From contig NZ_QICI01000050.1 in assembly GCF_004119445.1 (NCBI RefSeq), forward strand, positions 1 through 64,000: a stretch of DNA of 64,000 nt. Reading direction: 5' to 3'. The notes under the pieces were generated by a model, which saw only the letters and a program-made list of their open reading frames with translations, made no database searches and had not been told where the DNA came from. Shown here in pieces: positions 54,086 through 63,757 of the stretch (position 1 is the stretch's first letter; the number at the start of each line of letters is the position of its first letter). Source of the DNA: Chryseobacterium sp. CH21 (GTDB lineage: Bacteria > Bacteroidota > Bacteroidia > Flavobacteriales > Weeksellaceae). The translations under genes and the position numbers were made by a program.

Positions 54086-55144
54086 ATGAAAAGACTTTTC
54101 CTATCCATAAGCCTTTTAGTTTTATCAAAATTTTCTGCCCAGACTTGGGCAACTGAAGATCAGTATATTCAGAAATTTGCTAAATATGCCGTAGAAGAAA
54201 TGGAAAAATATAAAATTCCGGCTTCTATTACCCTTGCCCAGGGATTATTAGAAACCGGGGGCGGGCAAAGCAGATTGGCACAGGAAGGTAAAAACCACTT
54301 TGGTATAAAATGTAAAGAAGACTGGACCGGTAGAACAATGAAGCATACCGATGATGCACCCAATGAGTGTTTCCGTGTGTATGACGATCCAAGACAGTCT
54401 TATGAAGACCATTCTATATTTTTATCCACAAGAAAATATTACGCAAACCTTTTCAAATTGGATATGAAAGATTACAAAGCATGGGCTTACGGATTAAAAA
54501 AAGCAGGTTATGCTACCAATCCACGCTATGCTTCTATTCTGATCACCAAAATTGAAAAGTATAAATTATACGAATACGACAATACCAATTCAAACGAAGT
54601 ATTGTATGCTGTTCTTAAGATGTACCCGGATCTGAAAGACGACAGAACTTTCATGGCACAACTGGAGCCTTCAAAAGCCACCAGAAAAGTTAAAGAACCG
54701 GTTACGGTAGAAGTTCCTTACAAACAGACTTCTTATGCACAACAGCAAAAAAGAGTAGAGAGAATCAAAACGAAAGCTGAAATTCTGAATTCTATTCTTA
54801 TCAAAAGCCACCCTAACGACGGGCTGAAATATATCGTCATTCCTGAAGATACCGATGTGAAATTCATTGCCAATAAATTCAAAGTAAGCGAGAGCAGACT
54901 GATGAAATGGAATGAACTGGAAAATGAAACGTTGAAGAAAAATGACATCGTTTTCCTTGAATCAAAAAATTCTACAGGAAATACAGCTACCTATAAAGCG
55001 TTGTCTGGAGAAGATATGCATGATATTGCACAGAAATTCGGAATCAAATTAAATAAATTATATGCTAAAAACAGAATGGATGAAGGACAGCAGCCTTCTG
55101 CAGGACAGCTGATTTATTTAATAGACAAAAAACCACGAAACTAA
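54086..55144 (+). CDS. Glucosaminidase with LysM domains
   Basis: This 352-residue protein has a signal peptide ending near KFSAQ and a mannosyl-glycoprotein endo-beta-N-acetylglucosaminidase-type domain: IPASITLAQGLLETGGGQSRLAQEGKNHFGIKC with the catalytic Glu in LLETGGG, and CFRVYDDPRQSYEDHSIFL and SYEDHS. Two C-terminal LysM modules (YIVIPEDTDVKFIANKFKVSESRLMKWN and YKALSGEDMHDIAQKFGIKLNKLYAKN) bind peptidoglycan. It cleaves glycan strands in the envelope. Confidence 0.92.
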   Translation: MKRLFLSISLLVLSKFSAQTWATEDQYIQKFAKYAVEEMEKYKIPASITLAQGLLETGGGQSRLAQEGKNHFGIKCKEDWTGRTMKHTDDAPNECFRVYDDPRQSYEDHSIFLSTRKYYANLFKLDMKDYKAWAYGLKKAGYATNPRYASILITKIEKYKLYEYDNTNSNEVLYAVLKMYPDLKDDRTFMAQLEPSKATRKVKEPVTVEVPYKQTSYAQQQKRVERIKTKAEILNSILIKSHPNDGLKYIVIPEDTDVKFIANKFKVSESRLMKWNELENETLKKNDIVFLESKNSTGNTATYKALSGEDMHDIAQKFGIKLNKLYAKNRMDEGQQPSAGQLIYLIDKKPRN

Positions 55145-55160
55145 TAACGATTCCAAAGCC

Positions 55161-56129
55161 ATGAGAATATTAAATGTGAAATCTAAATATCTGTCGATAT
55201 TTCTGATATTCATGTCGTGTACAATATTTTCACAGGATCAAAATTATATTCCTTACAGAAAAGGAAAGTTGTGGGGATTGTGTGATGTTAATAAATTTAT
55301 AGCTGTACAGCCGCAATATAGTAGTATAAGCAGCTATGATGAATCCATAGGAGGATTTCATGCAGAACAAAATGGAAGATTTGGAATTGTAGATCGAAAT
55401 GCTGTTATCATCATGCCATTTATTTCCAATACACCTATATCTGTAGAAAGAGATAAATATCTGGTTTTTGATGGATGGGATTATTATTACTATTCCATCA
55501 AGACCAAAATGCGTCTTGACAAATATATTAAGCAAGAAAGTTATCCTGTAAGAGACAGTGGCTGGGAAAATTATAGTCCGCTTAACAGAAATAACGCAAA
55601 ATTGACATTAAGCAGGCAAAATCTTGATGATGACGATCTGGATATGCTGGAGCCATATGATAATGATGATTATCAATGGAATTACAAAGCTGATTTTCTG
55701 GAGATCATGGACGGAAATACCTATGTCGGGATGTATGTCCCTAAACTGAAGAAAATATTTCTCAATACACAGGATATAGCATACGTAGGATGGAAGTTTT
55801 ATAAAGATAAACCTTATATTTTGACAACCAACGTTTCAGGTTTTTTGGGGTTAGCAGATGAAAACTTGCGGGAGGTTTATCCTATACGATATGAAACAAT
55901 CAATCTGATAGATGACAGCCATTTAGTTGTTCTTTCAGAACCTGATTCGAATAACAGAAATAATGTGATTTTTAAGACGATTCTTCCCAATAATAAGGTT
56001 TTATACGGAAAATTTGAGCCAGCTATGATAGTTTTGAAAAATGGCAATCCTTTTCAGATATATTACATGATAAGTAATGGGCAGAAAAATTATGCAGGAG
56101 AAGATGGAACCCTTTACTTTGAGGGGTAA
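55161..56129 (+). CDS. WG-repeat-like secreted protein
   Basis: This 322-residue protein has a signal peptide ending near CTIFSQD, then YIPYRKGKLWGLCDVNKFIAVQPQYSSISSYDE and FHAEQNGRFGIVDRNAVIIMPF, which are WG-type repeats. The rest contains many Tyr/Asp residues and further degenerate blades (GFLGLADENLREVYPIRYE). Function unknown. It lies 16 bases after the glucosaminidase. Confidence 0.8.
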   Translation: MRILNVKSKYLSIFLIFMSCTIFSQDQNYIPYRKGKLWGLCDVNKFIAVQPQYSSISSYDESIGGFHAEQNGRFGIVDRNAVIIMPFISNTPISVERDKYLVFDGWDYYYYSIKTKMRLDKYIKQESYPVRDSGWENYSPLNRNNAKLTLSRQNLDDDDLDMLEPYDNDDYQWNYKADFLEIMDGNTYVGMYVPKLKKIFLNTQDIAYVGWKFYKDKPYILTTNVSGFLGLADENLREVYPIRYETINLIDDSHLVVLSEPDSNNRNNVIFKTILPNNKVLYGKFEPAMIVLKNGNPFQIYYMISNGQKNYAGEDGTLYFEG

Positions 56130-56148
56130 ATAATAAAATAAAAGAAAA

Positions 56149-57438
56149 ATGAAGTATCAAAGAAGTTCGGCTTTATTTGATGAAGCCTACAAATACATTC
56201 CGGGAGGCGTAAACTCTCCGGTAAGAGCATTCAAATCCGTAGGAGGAGTGCCCGTTTTCATGAAATCGGCAAAAGGAGCTTACCTTACCGATGCAGATGA
56301 TAATACTTACATCGATTATATCAACTCTTGGGGGCCTGCTATTTTAGGACATACTCATCCTGAAGTATTGGAAGAACTGAAAATACAGGCAGAGAAAGGA
56401 TTCTCTTTCGGAGCCCCTACAGAACTGGAAACAGAAATTGCAAAATTCATCATAGAAAATGTCCCGAATATTGACCAGATCAGAATGGTTTCTTCAGGAA
56501 CAGAAGCATGTATGAGCGCCATTAGACTGGCAAGAGGATATACAGGAAGAGATAAGATTGTAAAATTTGAAGGCTGCTATCATGGGCATTCGGATTCATT
56601 CCTGATCAAAGCGGGAAGTGGTGCTGCAACATTCGGAAATCCCAATTCACCAGGTGTAACTGCCGGAACAGCAAAAGATACTTTGTTAGCCCGTTATAAC
56701 GATTTTGAACAGGTTGAGGATTTATTCCGTCACAACCAGGGAGAAATTGCAGCCGTAATTATAGAGCCTGTAGCAGGAAATATGGGGTGCGTACTGCCTG
56801 AAAATGATTTCTTGCAAAAGCTGAGAAAAATTTGTAATGAAAATGGAGCTTTATTAATTTTTGATGAAGTAATGACCGGTTTCAGATTGGCGTTCGGAGG
56901 TGCTCAGGAGCTTTTCAATGTGAAAGCAGACTTAGTGACTTATGGAAAAGTAATCGGAGGAGGTCTTCCGGTAGGAGCTTTCGCAGGAAGAAATGAAATT
57001 ATGGACCATCTGGCACCAAAAGGCGGTGTTTACCAGGCTGGAACATTAAGTGGAAATCCTTTAGCGATGAGAGCCGGATTAAAAACACTTCAGCTTATTA
57101 AAAATGATCCTGAATTTTTCAGCAGATTAGAGAAGACAACAGAAACATTAGATTTTGAAATCGGAAAAATTCTGAACGAAAAAGGAATCGCTCACAGAAT
57201 CAACAGAAAAGGTTCTATGATGTCCGTATTTTTCCATATCAAAAGTGTTTCCAACTTTGATGAAGCACAGGAAGCAAATCATTCATTGTTTAATAATTTC
57301 TTCCATCAAATGTTGCAGAACGGAGTATATCTTCCACCAAGTGGCTATGAAACATACTTCATCAGTGATGCCATCAAAGATAAAGAGATTGATAGAACAC
57401 TGGAAGCTGTAAGAAAATTTGAATATTCAAATAAATAG
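56149..57438 (+). CDS. hemL: Glutamate-1-semialdehyde 2,1-aminomutase
   Basis: The enzyme converts glutamate-1-semialdehyde to 5-aminolevulinate in the C5 haem pathway. The PLP lysine is Lys267 in [15 protein letters not shown]. Other motifs are the start [39 protein letters not shown], the YHGHSDSFL segment and [11 protein letters not shown] with the cofactor Asp. The length of 429 residues is the norm. Confidence 0.96.
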   Translation: MKYQRSSALFDEAYKYIPGGVNSPVRAFKSVGGVPVFMKSAKGAYLTDADDNTYIDYINSWGPAILGHTHPEVLEELKIQAEKGFSFGAPTELETEIAKFIIENVPNIDQIRMVSSGTEACMSAIRLARGYTGRDKIVKFEGCYHGHSDSFLIKAGSGAATFGNPNSPGVTAGTAKDTLLARYNDFEQVEDLFRHNQGEIAAVIIEPVAGNMGCVLPENDFLQKLRKICNENGALLIFDEVMTGFRLAFGGAQELFNVKADLVTYGKVIGGGLPVGAFAGRNEIMDHLAPKGGVYQAGTLSGNPLAMRAGLKTLQLIKNDPEFFSRLEKTTETLDFEIGKILNEKGIAHRINRKGSMMSVFFHIKSVSNFDEAQEANHSLFNNFFHQMLQNGVYLPPSGYETYFISDAIKDKEIDRTLEAVRKFEYSNK

Positions 57439-57446
57439 TAATAAAT

Positions 57447-57477
57447 GAAACCGGATTTTTAAATCCGGTTTTTTTAT
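57447..57477 (+). terminator. Terminator after hemL
   Basis: AAACCGGATTT and AAATCCGGTTT form a hairpin followed by a T run. Confidence 0.88.
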
Positions 57478-57533
57478 GCAAAAGAAATTGATTCCAATAG
57501 TTGAGATTACAAAATGTTCCACGCAATGTTTGT

Positions 57534-57877
57534 TGTCACTCCGTAGGAGTCTCGGCAACGTAAAAGCATCATCATCCAGATTCATACGGAATGATAAACT
57601 ATGTGTATTATTTTTATACAAGTCGTAATTGCTAGTCTTAGTTTTATACAAAAAGTAAAGGTTGTCCCTTTGCCTTTGTCACTCCATAGGAGTCTCAGCG
57701 ACATATAAATACAGCATCATCTTGATTCCTAAGGTATGACAAACTGTGTGTATCATTTTTATACCAGTTGTAATTGTCAGTTACAGTTTGTACGTAAAGT
57801 AAGGCAGTCTTTTTGTCACTCCGTAGGAGTCTCAGTAGCATAAAACAGCATAATCTGGGTTCCTGCGGAATGACAAA
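57534..57877 (+). repeat. Three tandem TTTGTCA-ended repeat elements
   Basis: Three elements of about 65 bases each start TGTCACTCC(G/A)TAGGAGT and end GGAATGA(C/T)AAA or GTATGACAAA (57534-57599, 57675-57743, 57813-57877). The ends are inverted (TTTGTCAYTCC / GGAATGACAAA), and ACTCC-GTA-GGAGT is a small palindrome. The two spacers between them are also alike (both have GTGTAT-ATTTTTATAC and GTAATTG words), giving a 137-143 base unit. The rest of 57439-58036 has no gene. Confidence 0.8.
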
Positions 57878-57990
57878 CGTTGTGGATATTTTCTTTATTA
57901 TAGTATAGAAAAGGTAATTTACGGAAATGATGAATTATTCTCCCAAATAATCAGCACAAAGCATAAATCATACAGATTTTGTAATAAACC

Positions 57991-58025
57991 ATACACCTCG
58001 GTCAGAGCACTTCTTTTTAATTTTG
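57991..58025 (+). promoter_or_regulatory. Promoter with ATACACC-CGGT site, amidohydrolase 1
   Basis: TTAATTTTG (58017-58025) contains TAATTTTG, matching TAnnTTTG. ATACACCTCGGT (57991-58002) lies 26 bases before TTAATTTTG. The second paralogue has the same ATACACC-CGGT and TTAATTTTGTATT arrangement, so this is a candidate site for the AraC regulator encoded between them. Confidence 0.55.
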
Positions 58026-58042
58026 TATTAAATAGATTGGAA

Positions 58043-59377
58043 ATGAAGACCTCAGGCAATGACATCTCACGTAAAGACTTTATCCGACATTCAGCTTTGG
58101 CTGTAGCAGGACTTACTTTAATACCTAATATGATGAATGCATCTCCTTTGTTTGATAAAGATAATACTTCCGCAAAAGGAAAAATGAACCTTAAAAATGT
58201 TCGCCTGGAAACAGGTTTTGAATATCAGGATGGGGAAGTTGCCTCTACCAAAACTGATCTGTTTTATGTGGAAGTTGAAAACGGAAAAATTACAAAGATT
58301 GCAGCCAATCAACCGAATGCAAAAGCTGTAGACGCAAAAGGATTATTAATGCTTCCTGCCTTTAAAGATATGCATATTCATCTTGATAAAACATTTTATG
58401 GAGATAAGTGGCAGGCTGTCCGAAAAAGGACCGGAGGTGTCAAAGGAATGATAGAGCTGGAGCAGAAAATGCTTCCTGAAATGCTGAAGAACTCAACCTT
58501 CAAAGCTGAAAAACTGATCGAGCTGTTGCAATCAAAAGGAACTTCCTACGCTAGAAGCCACGTGAATATTGAACCCACTTCAAAACTTCAGTCATTAAAA
58601 AACCTGCAGAAAGCTTTAGAAAATAAAAAGAAAACCTTTGGAGCGGAATTGGTTGCCTTTCCACAGCATGGAGTATTCTATACAGATTCTGTATCGTATC
58701 TGAAAGAAGCAGCGAAGATGGATATTGATTTCATCGGTGGAGTAGATCCGTTCAACGTAGATGGAGACATTGAAAAAGTGGTGGATTTTACGGTTCAGCT
58801 TGCTTTAGATAATAAAAAAGGAATAGATATTCACTTACATGAAACCGGAGATTCCGGATTAAAAACGGTAGAATATCTGATTAAAAAAGTAAATGAAAAT
58901 CCTACACTTAAAGGAAAAACTTACGTAAGCCACTGTTTTGTACTCGGAAAATTAGAAGTTGCGAAACAGGAGGAGATCGCTGAGAAACTGGGTGAAGCAC
59001 AGATCGGAATTGTCTCCACAATCCCTTTCGGCAGACTGATTATGCCTATTCCCACTCTTTATAAACATAATGTAACTGTACTCACCGGAAATGACAGTAT
59101 TGTTGATCACTGGAATACTTTTGGAACAGGAAGCGTCCTTCAGAAAGCCAACTTAATGGCCCAATTGTATGGATATTCAACAGAGTTTTTATTGTCAAGA
59201 AGTTTAAAATTGGCAACAGGAAATGTGCTGCCGTTAGATGATAAAGGTACTCAACAATGGCCAAAATCCGGGGATAAAGCAGATTTTGTATTGATGAATG
59301 CAAGCTGTTCAGCAGAAGCAGTATCAAGAATTTCAGACGTAGAATCATTGGTACATGATGGAAACATTGTTTTTTAA
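58043..59377 (+). CDS. Amidohydrolase-family protein with Tat-like signal
   Basis: The ATG at 58043 (MKTSGNDISRKDFIRHS) gives 444 residues; a TTG two codons upstream is less likely. ISRKDFIRHSALAVAGL resembles a Tat signal, although it has Arg-Lys rather than twin Arg. Metal-binding motifs of amidohydrolase-superfamily cytosine-deaminase-like enzymes follow: MHIHLDKT (residues about 114-121), IDIHLHETGDSG, VSHCF and GNDSIVDHWNTFGTG. It is one of two close paralogues flanking an AraC regulator. Substrate unknown: an N-heterocyclic or amide compound is likely. Confidence 0.85.
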   Translation: MKTSGNDISRKDFIRHSALAVAGLTLIPNMMNASPLFDKDNTSAKGKMNLKNVRLETGFEYQDGEVASTKTDLFYVEVENGKITKIAANQPNAKAVDAKGLLMLPAFKDMHIHLDKTFYGDKWQAVRKRTGGVKGMIELEQKMLPEMLKNSTFKAEKLIELLQSKGTSYARSHVNIEPTSKLQSLKNLQKALENKKKTFGAELVAFPQHGVFYTDSVSYLKEAAKMDIDFIGGVDPFNVDGDIEKVVDFTVQLALDNKKGIDIHLHETGDSGLKTVEYLIKKVNENPTLKGKTYVSHCFVLGKLEVAKQEEIAEKLGEAQIGIVSTIPFGRLIMPIPTLYKHNVTVLTGNDSIVDHWNTFGTGSVLQKANLMAQLYGYSTEFLLSRSLKLATGNVLPLDDKGTQQWPKSGDKADFVLMNASCSAEAVSRISDVESLVHDGNIVF

Positions 59378-59429
59378 TCAAGCATATAAAGTGATAAATA
59401 AATTTATATATTTTAGTTGTGTTTTTTGT

Positions 59430-59540
59430 AACCGCAAAGGGGGTAAAAGTTTTACGGGGGAAAACCTGAGAATTTATTAAGATTTTCGGAGACAGCCACA
59501 GAATGCAGATAGAAGCAGAAGATAGAGTGGTTGAGATAAA
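59430..59540. repeat. Degenerate CGCAAAGG-type repeat region
   Basis: AACCGCAAAGGGGG, TTTTACGGGGG and CCACAGAATGCAGA words resemble degenerate intergenic repeats. The resemblance is weak and no full copy is found in this window. Confidence 0.35.
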
Positions 59541-59614
59541 ACTTTTGTTCCTTTTGTGGTTATTTTAGTTTTTCTCTTACAAATTTTAGTAATTTTAGGA
59601 GAAAATCAGGCAGA

Positions 59615-60460
59615 GTGGCTTACCATACAGATCATTTTCCTATTTTAGGAATTCAGGAATTTAGCGAAAACCAGTTAAACGGCTGTAATTTGCTGTTCAA
59701 TGATCTTTCCGGAGCACGTTCCATTGATGTTCCTCACAAACATGATTTTTTTATTATCAATCTTTTTGAGCATGGAGCTGGCTCTCATACCATAGATTTT
59801 ATAGAATATCAGGTGAAAGACTATCAGATTCACCTTGTTTTTCCAGACCAGGTGCACCAATGGGTGATTGAAAAAGAAACTATCGGCTATCAGCTGATGA
59901 TCAGCAGAGATTGGTTTGAAAGTTTTCTGCCGTCGTTAAGGTTTTCTGCATCTTATTATCAAAATCATCCCGTGATCAATCTTTCCAAAGAAATTTTTGA
60001 AACTTTTCGCTATGAATTTCAGGAAATCAGAAAAGAGCTGAACAATGAAAAGATATTTTGGGAATTGATTCAGAAAAGAAGTGAATTGATTGGTTTGCTG
60101 GTAAGTAAATCTGTAGAAGGCGCTTTCAAAGATTTTGAAATTTATAATTCGAATCCTATTATTTCGAAATTCCTGCATCTCATAGACGAACATTTCAAAA
60201 CAGAAAGATCCGTTTCTTTTTATGCCGATAAACTGAATATTTCCGCCAATTATCTGAATATTGTCTGCAAGAAAAGCCTCAATGCTTCAGCTTCATCTCT
60301 TATTCAGGACCGTATTTTACTGGAAGCCAAAAGGCTGTTGAAAGTTTCCGAAATGTCTGTAAAAGATATCGTATATGATCTCGGATTCTATGATCATGCC
60401 AGCTTTTCAAAATTTTTTAAAGCCCAGACGGGAATGACACCTTCCCAGTTCAAAGAATAA
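59615..60460 (+). CDS. AraC-family transcriptional regulator
   Basis: The start is a GTG with AGGAG upstream. The 281-residue protein has an N-terminal cupin-like sensor (IDVPHKHDFFIINLFEHGAGSHTI, a conserved PHKHDFF block, and IHLVFPDQVHQW) and a C-terminal AraC DNA-binding domain: FYADKLNISANYLNIVCKKSLNASASSLIQ and YDLGFYDHASFSKFFKAQTGMTPSQFKE. It sits between two paralogous amidohydrolase genes that share a promoter motif, so they are its probable targets. The inducer is unknown. Confidence 0.88.
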   Translation: MAYHTDHFPILGIQEFSENQLNGCNLLFNDLSGARSIDVPHKHDFFIINLFEHGAGSHTIDFIEYQVKDYQIHLVFPDQVHQWVIEKETIGYQLMISRDWFESFLPSLRFSASYYQNHPVINLSKEIFETFRYEFQEIRKELNNEKIFWELIQKRSELIGLLVSKSVEGAFKDFEIYNSNPIISKFLHLIDEHFKTERSVSFYADKLNISANYLNIVCKKSLNASASSLIQDRILLEAKRLLKVSEMSVKDIVYDLGFYDHASFSKFFKAQTGMTPSQFKE

Positions 60461-60484
60461 TCTGTACAAAACAAGACATGATTG

Positions 60485-60520
60485 ATACACCGGTTTTACC
60501 ATAAAGCCGGGTTAATTTTG
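60485..60520 (+). promoter_or_regulatory. Promoter with ATACACC-CGGT site, amidohydrolase 2
   Basis: ATACACCGGT (60485-60494) lies 27 bases before TTAATTTTG (60512-60520), which contains a TAnnTTTG match. The same pair is upstream of paralogue 1. Confidence 0.55.
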
Positions 60521-60539
60521 TATTGTTAAATTTAAAATC

Positions 60540-61778
60540 ATGCAATTTCCCTATCAATTAACTGCAAAAGGAGCATATTCCCTTAAAAATGTCCGCCTGG
60601 AAACAGGTTTTGAATACGAAAATGAAGAGGTTATCGGAACAAAAACTGATCTTTTCAGTATTGAAATTGAAGACGGAAAAATAAAAACAGTCAAAGCCAA
60701 TGATCCTGCTTCCAAAGCGATAGATGCTAAAGGATATCTGATGCTTCCGGCTTTCAGAGATATGCACATCCACCTGGATAAAACATTATATGGCCTTACA
60801 TGGCAGGCACTTTCTCCGAAAAGAAGAACGGTGAAAGATATGATTGCTTATGAACAGGAAATCATCCCGGAACTGCTGAAAACTTCTGTAAGCAGGGCGG
60901 AGCAGTTGATCAGCCTGCAGCAGCATTACGGAACTCATTTTGCGAGAACCCATTTTAATATTGATCCTACATCAGGATTAAAATCATTGGAGCATCTTGA
61001 ACAGGCTCTTGAAAATAAAAAAGATTCTTTTAAAGCCGAACTGGTTGCTTTTCCACAGCATGGAGTATATTACACAGAATCGGCTCCTTTGATGAAAGAA
61101 GCAGCCCAATTGAAAAGTGTAGGATTTATTGGTGGGCTGGATCCATTAAATATTGACGGAAGTATTGAAAAAGTAATGGATTTTACGGTTCAGCTGGCCT
61201 TAGATCACAATAAAGGAATTGATATCCACCTGCATGAAACAGGAGATTCCGGAATGAAAACTATCAATTATCTGATTGATAAAGCAATCGAAAATCCGAC
61301 ACTTCAGGGAAAAACATTTGTAAGCCATGCATTTGCTTTAGCTCATCTTTCTCCTAAAGAAACAGAGCAGATTGCAGAAAGACTGGCAGCAGGAAAAGTA
61401 GGAATCGCTTCTTCTGTACCTTTTAAAGGAAAGGTAATGCCCATTCCAACCCTGAAAAAATACGGAGTGAATGTACTAATCGGAAATGATAATGTGCAGG
61501 ATTACTGGAGTACTTTCGGATCCGGAAGTATGCTGCAGAAAGCCAATCTGATTGCAGAATTGTACGGGTATGTCACAGAATATGCATTGTCAAGAGCTTT
61601 ACAGTTCGCCACTCAAAGTATTATCCCTTTGGATGAAAAAGGAAAACAGCAGTGGCCTAAAGCTGGTGATGAAGCTGCTATTGTTCTGACAGACGCTTCA
61701 TGTTCCGCAGAAGCTGTTTCCAGAATGTCTGAAATAAAAGCCCTGATGAATCACGGGAACTTATTTTGGAGAAATTAA
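60540..61778 (+). CDS. Amidohydrolase-family protein, cytoplasmic paralogue
   Basis: This 412-residue paralogue lacks the N-terminal Tat-like segment of its relative. The rest is similar from LKNVRLETGFEY onward: MHIHLDKTLYG, AELVAFPQHGVYYTES, IDIHLHETGDSG, VSHAF and GNDNVQDYWSTFGSG. The two proteins share the great majority of positions by eye. The metal-ligand histidines are present in both. It starts with ATG at 60540 and is probably cytoplasmic. Confidence 0.88.
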   Translation: MQFPYQLTAKGAYSLKNVRLETGFEYENEEVIGTKTDLFSIEIEDGKIKTVKANDPASKAIDAKGYLMLPAFRDMHIHLDKTLYGLTWQALSPKRRTVKDMIAYEQEIIPELLKTSVSRAEQLISLQQHYGTHFARTHFNIDPTSGLKSLEHLEQALENKKDSFKAELVAFPQHGVYYTESAPLMKEAAQLKSVGFIGGLDPLNIDGSIEKVMDFTVQLALDHNKGIDIHLHETGDSGMKTINYLIDKAIENPTLQGKTFVSHAFALAHLSPKETEQIAERLAAGKVGIASSVPFKGKVMPIPTLKKYGVNVLIGNDNVQDYWSTFGSGSMLQKANLIAELYGYVTEYALSRALQFATQSIIPLDEKGKQQWPKAGDEAAIVLTDASCSAEAVSRMSEIKALMNHGNLFWRN

Positions 61779-61820
61779 TTTGAAGTATATATATTTTTTA
61801 TACACTTGTTTTTTGTAATC

Positions 61821-61853
61821 GCCATCTGATGTTTTTCAGGTGGCTTTTTTTTT
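61821..61853 (+). terminator. Terminator after the second amidohydrolase
   Basis: GCCATCTGA and TCAGGTGGC form a hairpin followed by a nine-base T run. Confidence 0.82.
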
Positions 61854-62138
61854 GAATGATGAATGATGAATGATGAGGTTTCGGGGTACGGGATTCGAGG
61901 TTTCGAGATTCGTGATCTGGGTGTTTATTTTTTGATTGGGGATTCGGGTTTCGAGATACGTGATTTGGGAATTTGTGATACTATAATATCAATTTTATGA
62001 TTTCTTATATTCAATAGGAACGGGCTATTATCCTGAGCATAGTCGAAGGGAGCCCGTTTAAACCTAATAAAAATTCCTCCGGCTTTAGCCGAAATCTATT
62101 AAAAAATCCGTGCTAATCTGTGAAAATCTGTGGTCGAA
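61854..62138 (+). repeat. Composite intergenic repeat, copy 3
   Basis: Tandem GAATGAT heptamers (61854-61878) are followed by TTCGGG-type words (61878-61970), the GGGCTATTATCC...GAAGGGAGCCC hairpin module (62021-62056), the GGCTTTAGCC palindrome (62081-62090) and a CTGTG-type module (62107-62134). The order is the same as in copies 1 and 2. The remaining part of 61779-62305 has no gene. Confidence 0.75.
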
Positions 62139-62240
62139 CAAAAGAAATAGTGGTTCAAATTACAGTTTTTAATTTTCACAATGTGAACATCGCTTAATAT
62201 TAATTTCGGGAGATAACAGCCATATTCAATAATAACCATT

Positions 62241-62272
62241 AAAAAAAGCCCCCGGAAAATACTTCCGAAGGC
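62241..62272 (-). terminator. Terminator after the beta-helix lipoprotein
   Basis: On the minus strand GCCTTCGGAA-GTAT-TTTCCGGGGGC is followed by seven T. Confidence 0.75.
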
Positions 62273-62305
62273 CTTCTATTTGAAATTAAATCTAAGTACT
62301 ATATA

Positions 62306-63715
62306 TTATAGGTTGAAGTTTGTCCATCCTGCATACCAAGTATCGTTGGCATCCTTTACAGCACCTTTGTAAGTAACCTGTGTAAACCAAGTCGCTAATT
62401 TAGGATTCGTAAATGCTCCTCCAGTTAATAATGGAGAACCTGCTGAAGGAGTGAAGTTTGGTGTAGTTCCTGCAGGAGCCCATGCACCAGCAAGTTTTAC
62501 ATCAGCAGTAGAAGCAAGGATTGTATTTCCTTTCGCATTAAACCAAGTTGTAAGATCGTTTAATGTATAAGTTGTAGGAGTAGATGTAGATGGCCCGAAT
62601 TTTAAAGGAGTTGTATTTCCTGCTAAAACGTTGTTTTCAAAGAATAATTTATTCCCTACAATATTGTTATCCGTTGGAGCTCCTTTCGTAGCATCAATGA
62701 ATAAACCTACAGGGAATCCTGTGAATACAGAGTTGAATACAGAGATAGAAGAGTTTCTTCTGATCTGTAATGCATTCTGGAATAATGCGTTGATTGATCC
62801 CGGAGCCGCAGAGTTGATTGGCCCGATGATCGTCATGTTAGAGAATGTAGCGGATGTCTGAGGTGTCAAAGTAGAACCGTTAGCATCATTATCAGATTCA
62901 AATGCGTTAGAACCTGAAACGTCAGCAACCTGAGAATCTCTTACTGCAATACCAAACTGTACATTTCCTGAGAAACCGTTATCTGTATCGAAATCATCAT
63001 CAAGACCTTTGTAAGAAATAAGGTGAGAACAGTTTACTGTTCCTCCGAACCATTCAAAACTGTCATCATTAGCATAAGCAACTTCTACATAATCTACAGT
63101 AGTTCCGCTACCTACACCACCGAATGTAAGTCCGTTGATCTCTTTATCCGGTAAGAATGCATATCCTGCATATTCTATTCTTACATATTTTAATACACCA
63201 CTGTTGTCAGCAGCATTGTTTCCACCGTAAAGTCCAAGACCTTCAGAGTTGTTGATACCTCCTTCAATCTCTCCAACTCCGTTTGCTCCACCGAAAGAAG
63301 CATTAGTAGGAGCATTTCCTAAGATTACTACACCTGCCCAGTCTCCTCTTTTAGGACTTGGTTTTTCAGAAGTGAAGATAATTGGGTTAGCAGCAGTACC
63401 TTCTGCCATGATTTTACTTCCTTTTGTAATGATCAAAGCTCCGTTTTTATCAGCTTCACCTACAATCTTTGTACCTGGCTCGATAGTTAAAGTAGCTCCG
63501 TTAGTTACGTATACTAGTCCTCTTAGCTTATAGATTTTATTGGCTTTAAGCGTAAGGCTGGAAGTGATTTTTCCTGAAAGAATAAGGTTTTCAGTATCTC
63601 CGTTTCCGTTACCTCCATTTTGAATAATGGTAGGTCCATCTTCTTCTATATTTCTACATGCGGTAGTTGATACTAGAGCGCCAAGCATTAAAGAATATAA
63701 AACGAACTTTTTCAT
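62306..63715 (-). CDS. Beta-helix surface lipoprotein
   Basis: The 469-residue protein has a lipoprotein signal (lipobox STTAC) and a Gly/Asn-rich linker. A right-handed beta-helix fold follows: GATLTIEPGTKIVGEADKNGALIITKGSKIMAEGTAANPIIFTS, then EYAGYAFLPDKEINGLTFGGVGSGTTVDYVEVAYANDDSFEWFGG and FSNMTIIGPINSAAPGS, then NALFQNALQIRRNSSISVFNS. This pairs with the TonB-dependent receptor just upstream. Such lipoproteins are surface-exposed and may help capture the receptor's substrate. Substrate unknown. Confidence 0.85.
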   Translation of the reverse strand: MKKFVLYSLMLGALVSTTACRNIEEDGPTIIQNGGNGNGDTENLILSGKITSSLTLKANKIYKLRGLVYVTNGATLTIEPGTKIVGEADKNGALIITKGSKIMAEGTAANPIIFTSEKPSPKRGDWAGVVILGNAPTNASFGGANGVGEIEGGINNSEGLGLYGGNNAADNSGVLKYVRIEYAGYAFLPDKEINGLTFGGVGSGTTVDYVEVAYANDDSFEWFGGTVNCSHLISYKGLDDDFDTDNGFSGNVQFGIAVRDSQVADVSGSNAFESDNDANGSTLTPQTSATFSNMTIIGPINSAAPGSINALFQNALQIRRNSSISVFNSVFTGFPVGLFIDATKGAPTDNNIVGNKLFFENNVLAGNTTPLKFGPSTSTPTTYTLNDLTTWFNAKGNTILASTADVKLAGAWAPAGTTPNFTPSAGSPLLTGGAFTNPKLATWFTQVTYKGAVKDANDTWYAGWTNFNL

Positions 63716-63757
63716 GTTATAAAGAATTAAATTATTTATTAGATTATTTTGAGTGAA

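Noticed and set aside
57534..57877. CRISPR array at the tandem repeats after hemL
   Set aside because: Only three units, the spacers resemble each other, the repeat ends are inverted and no cas gene is near.
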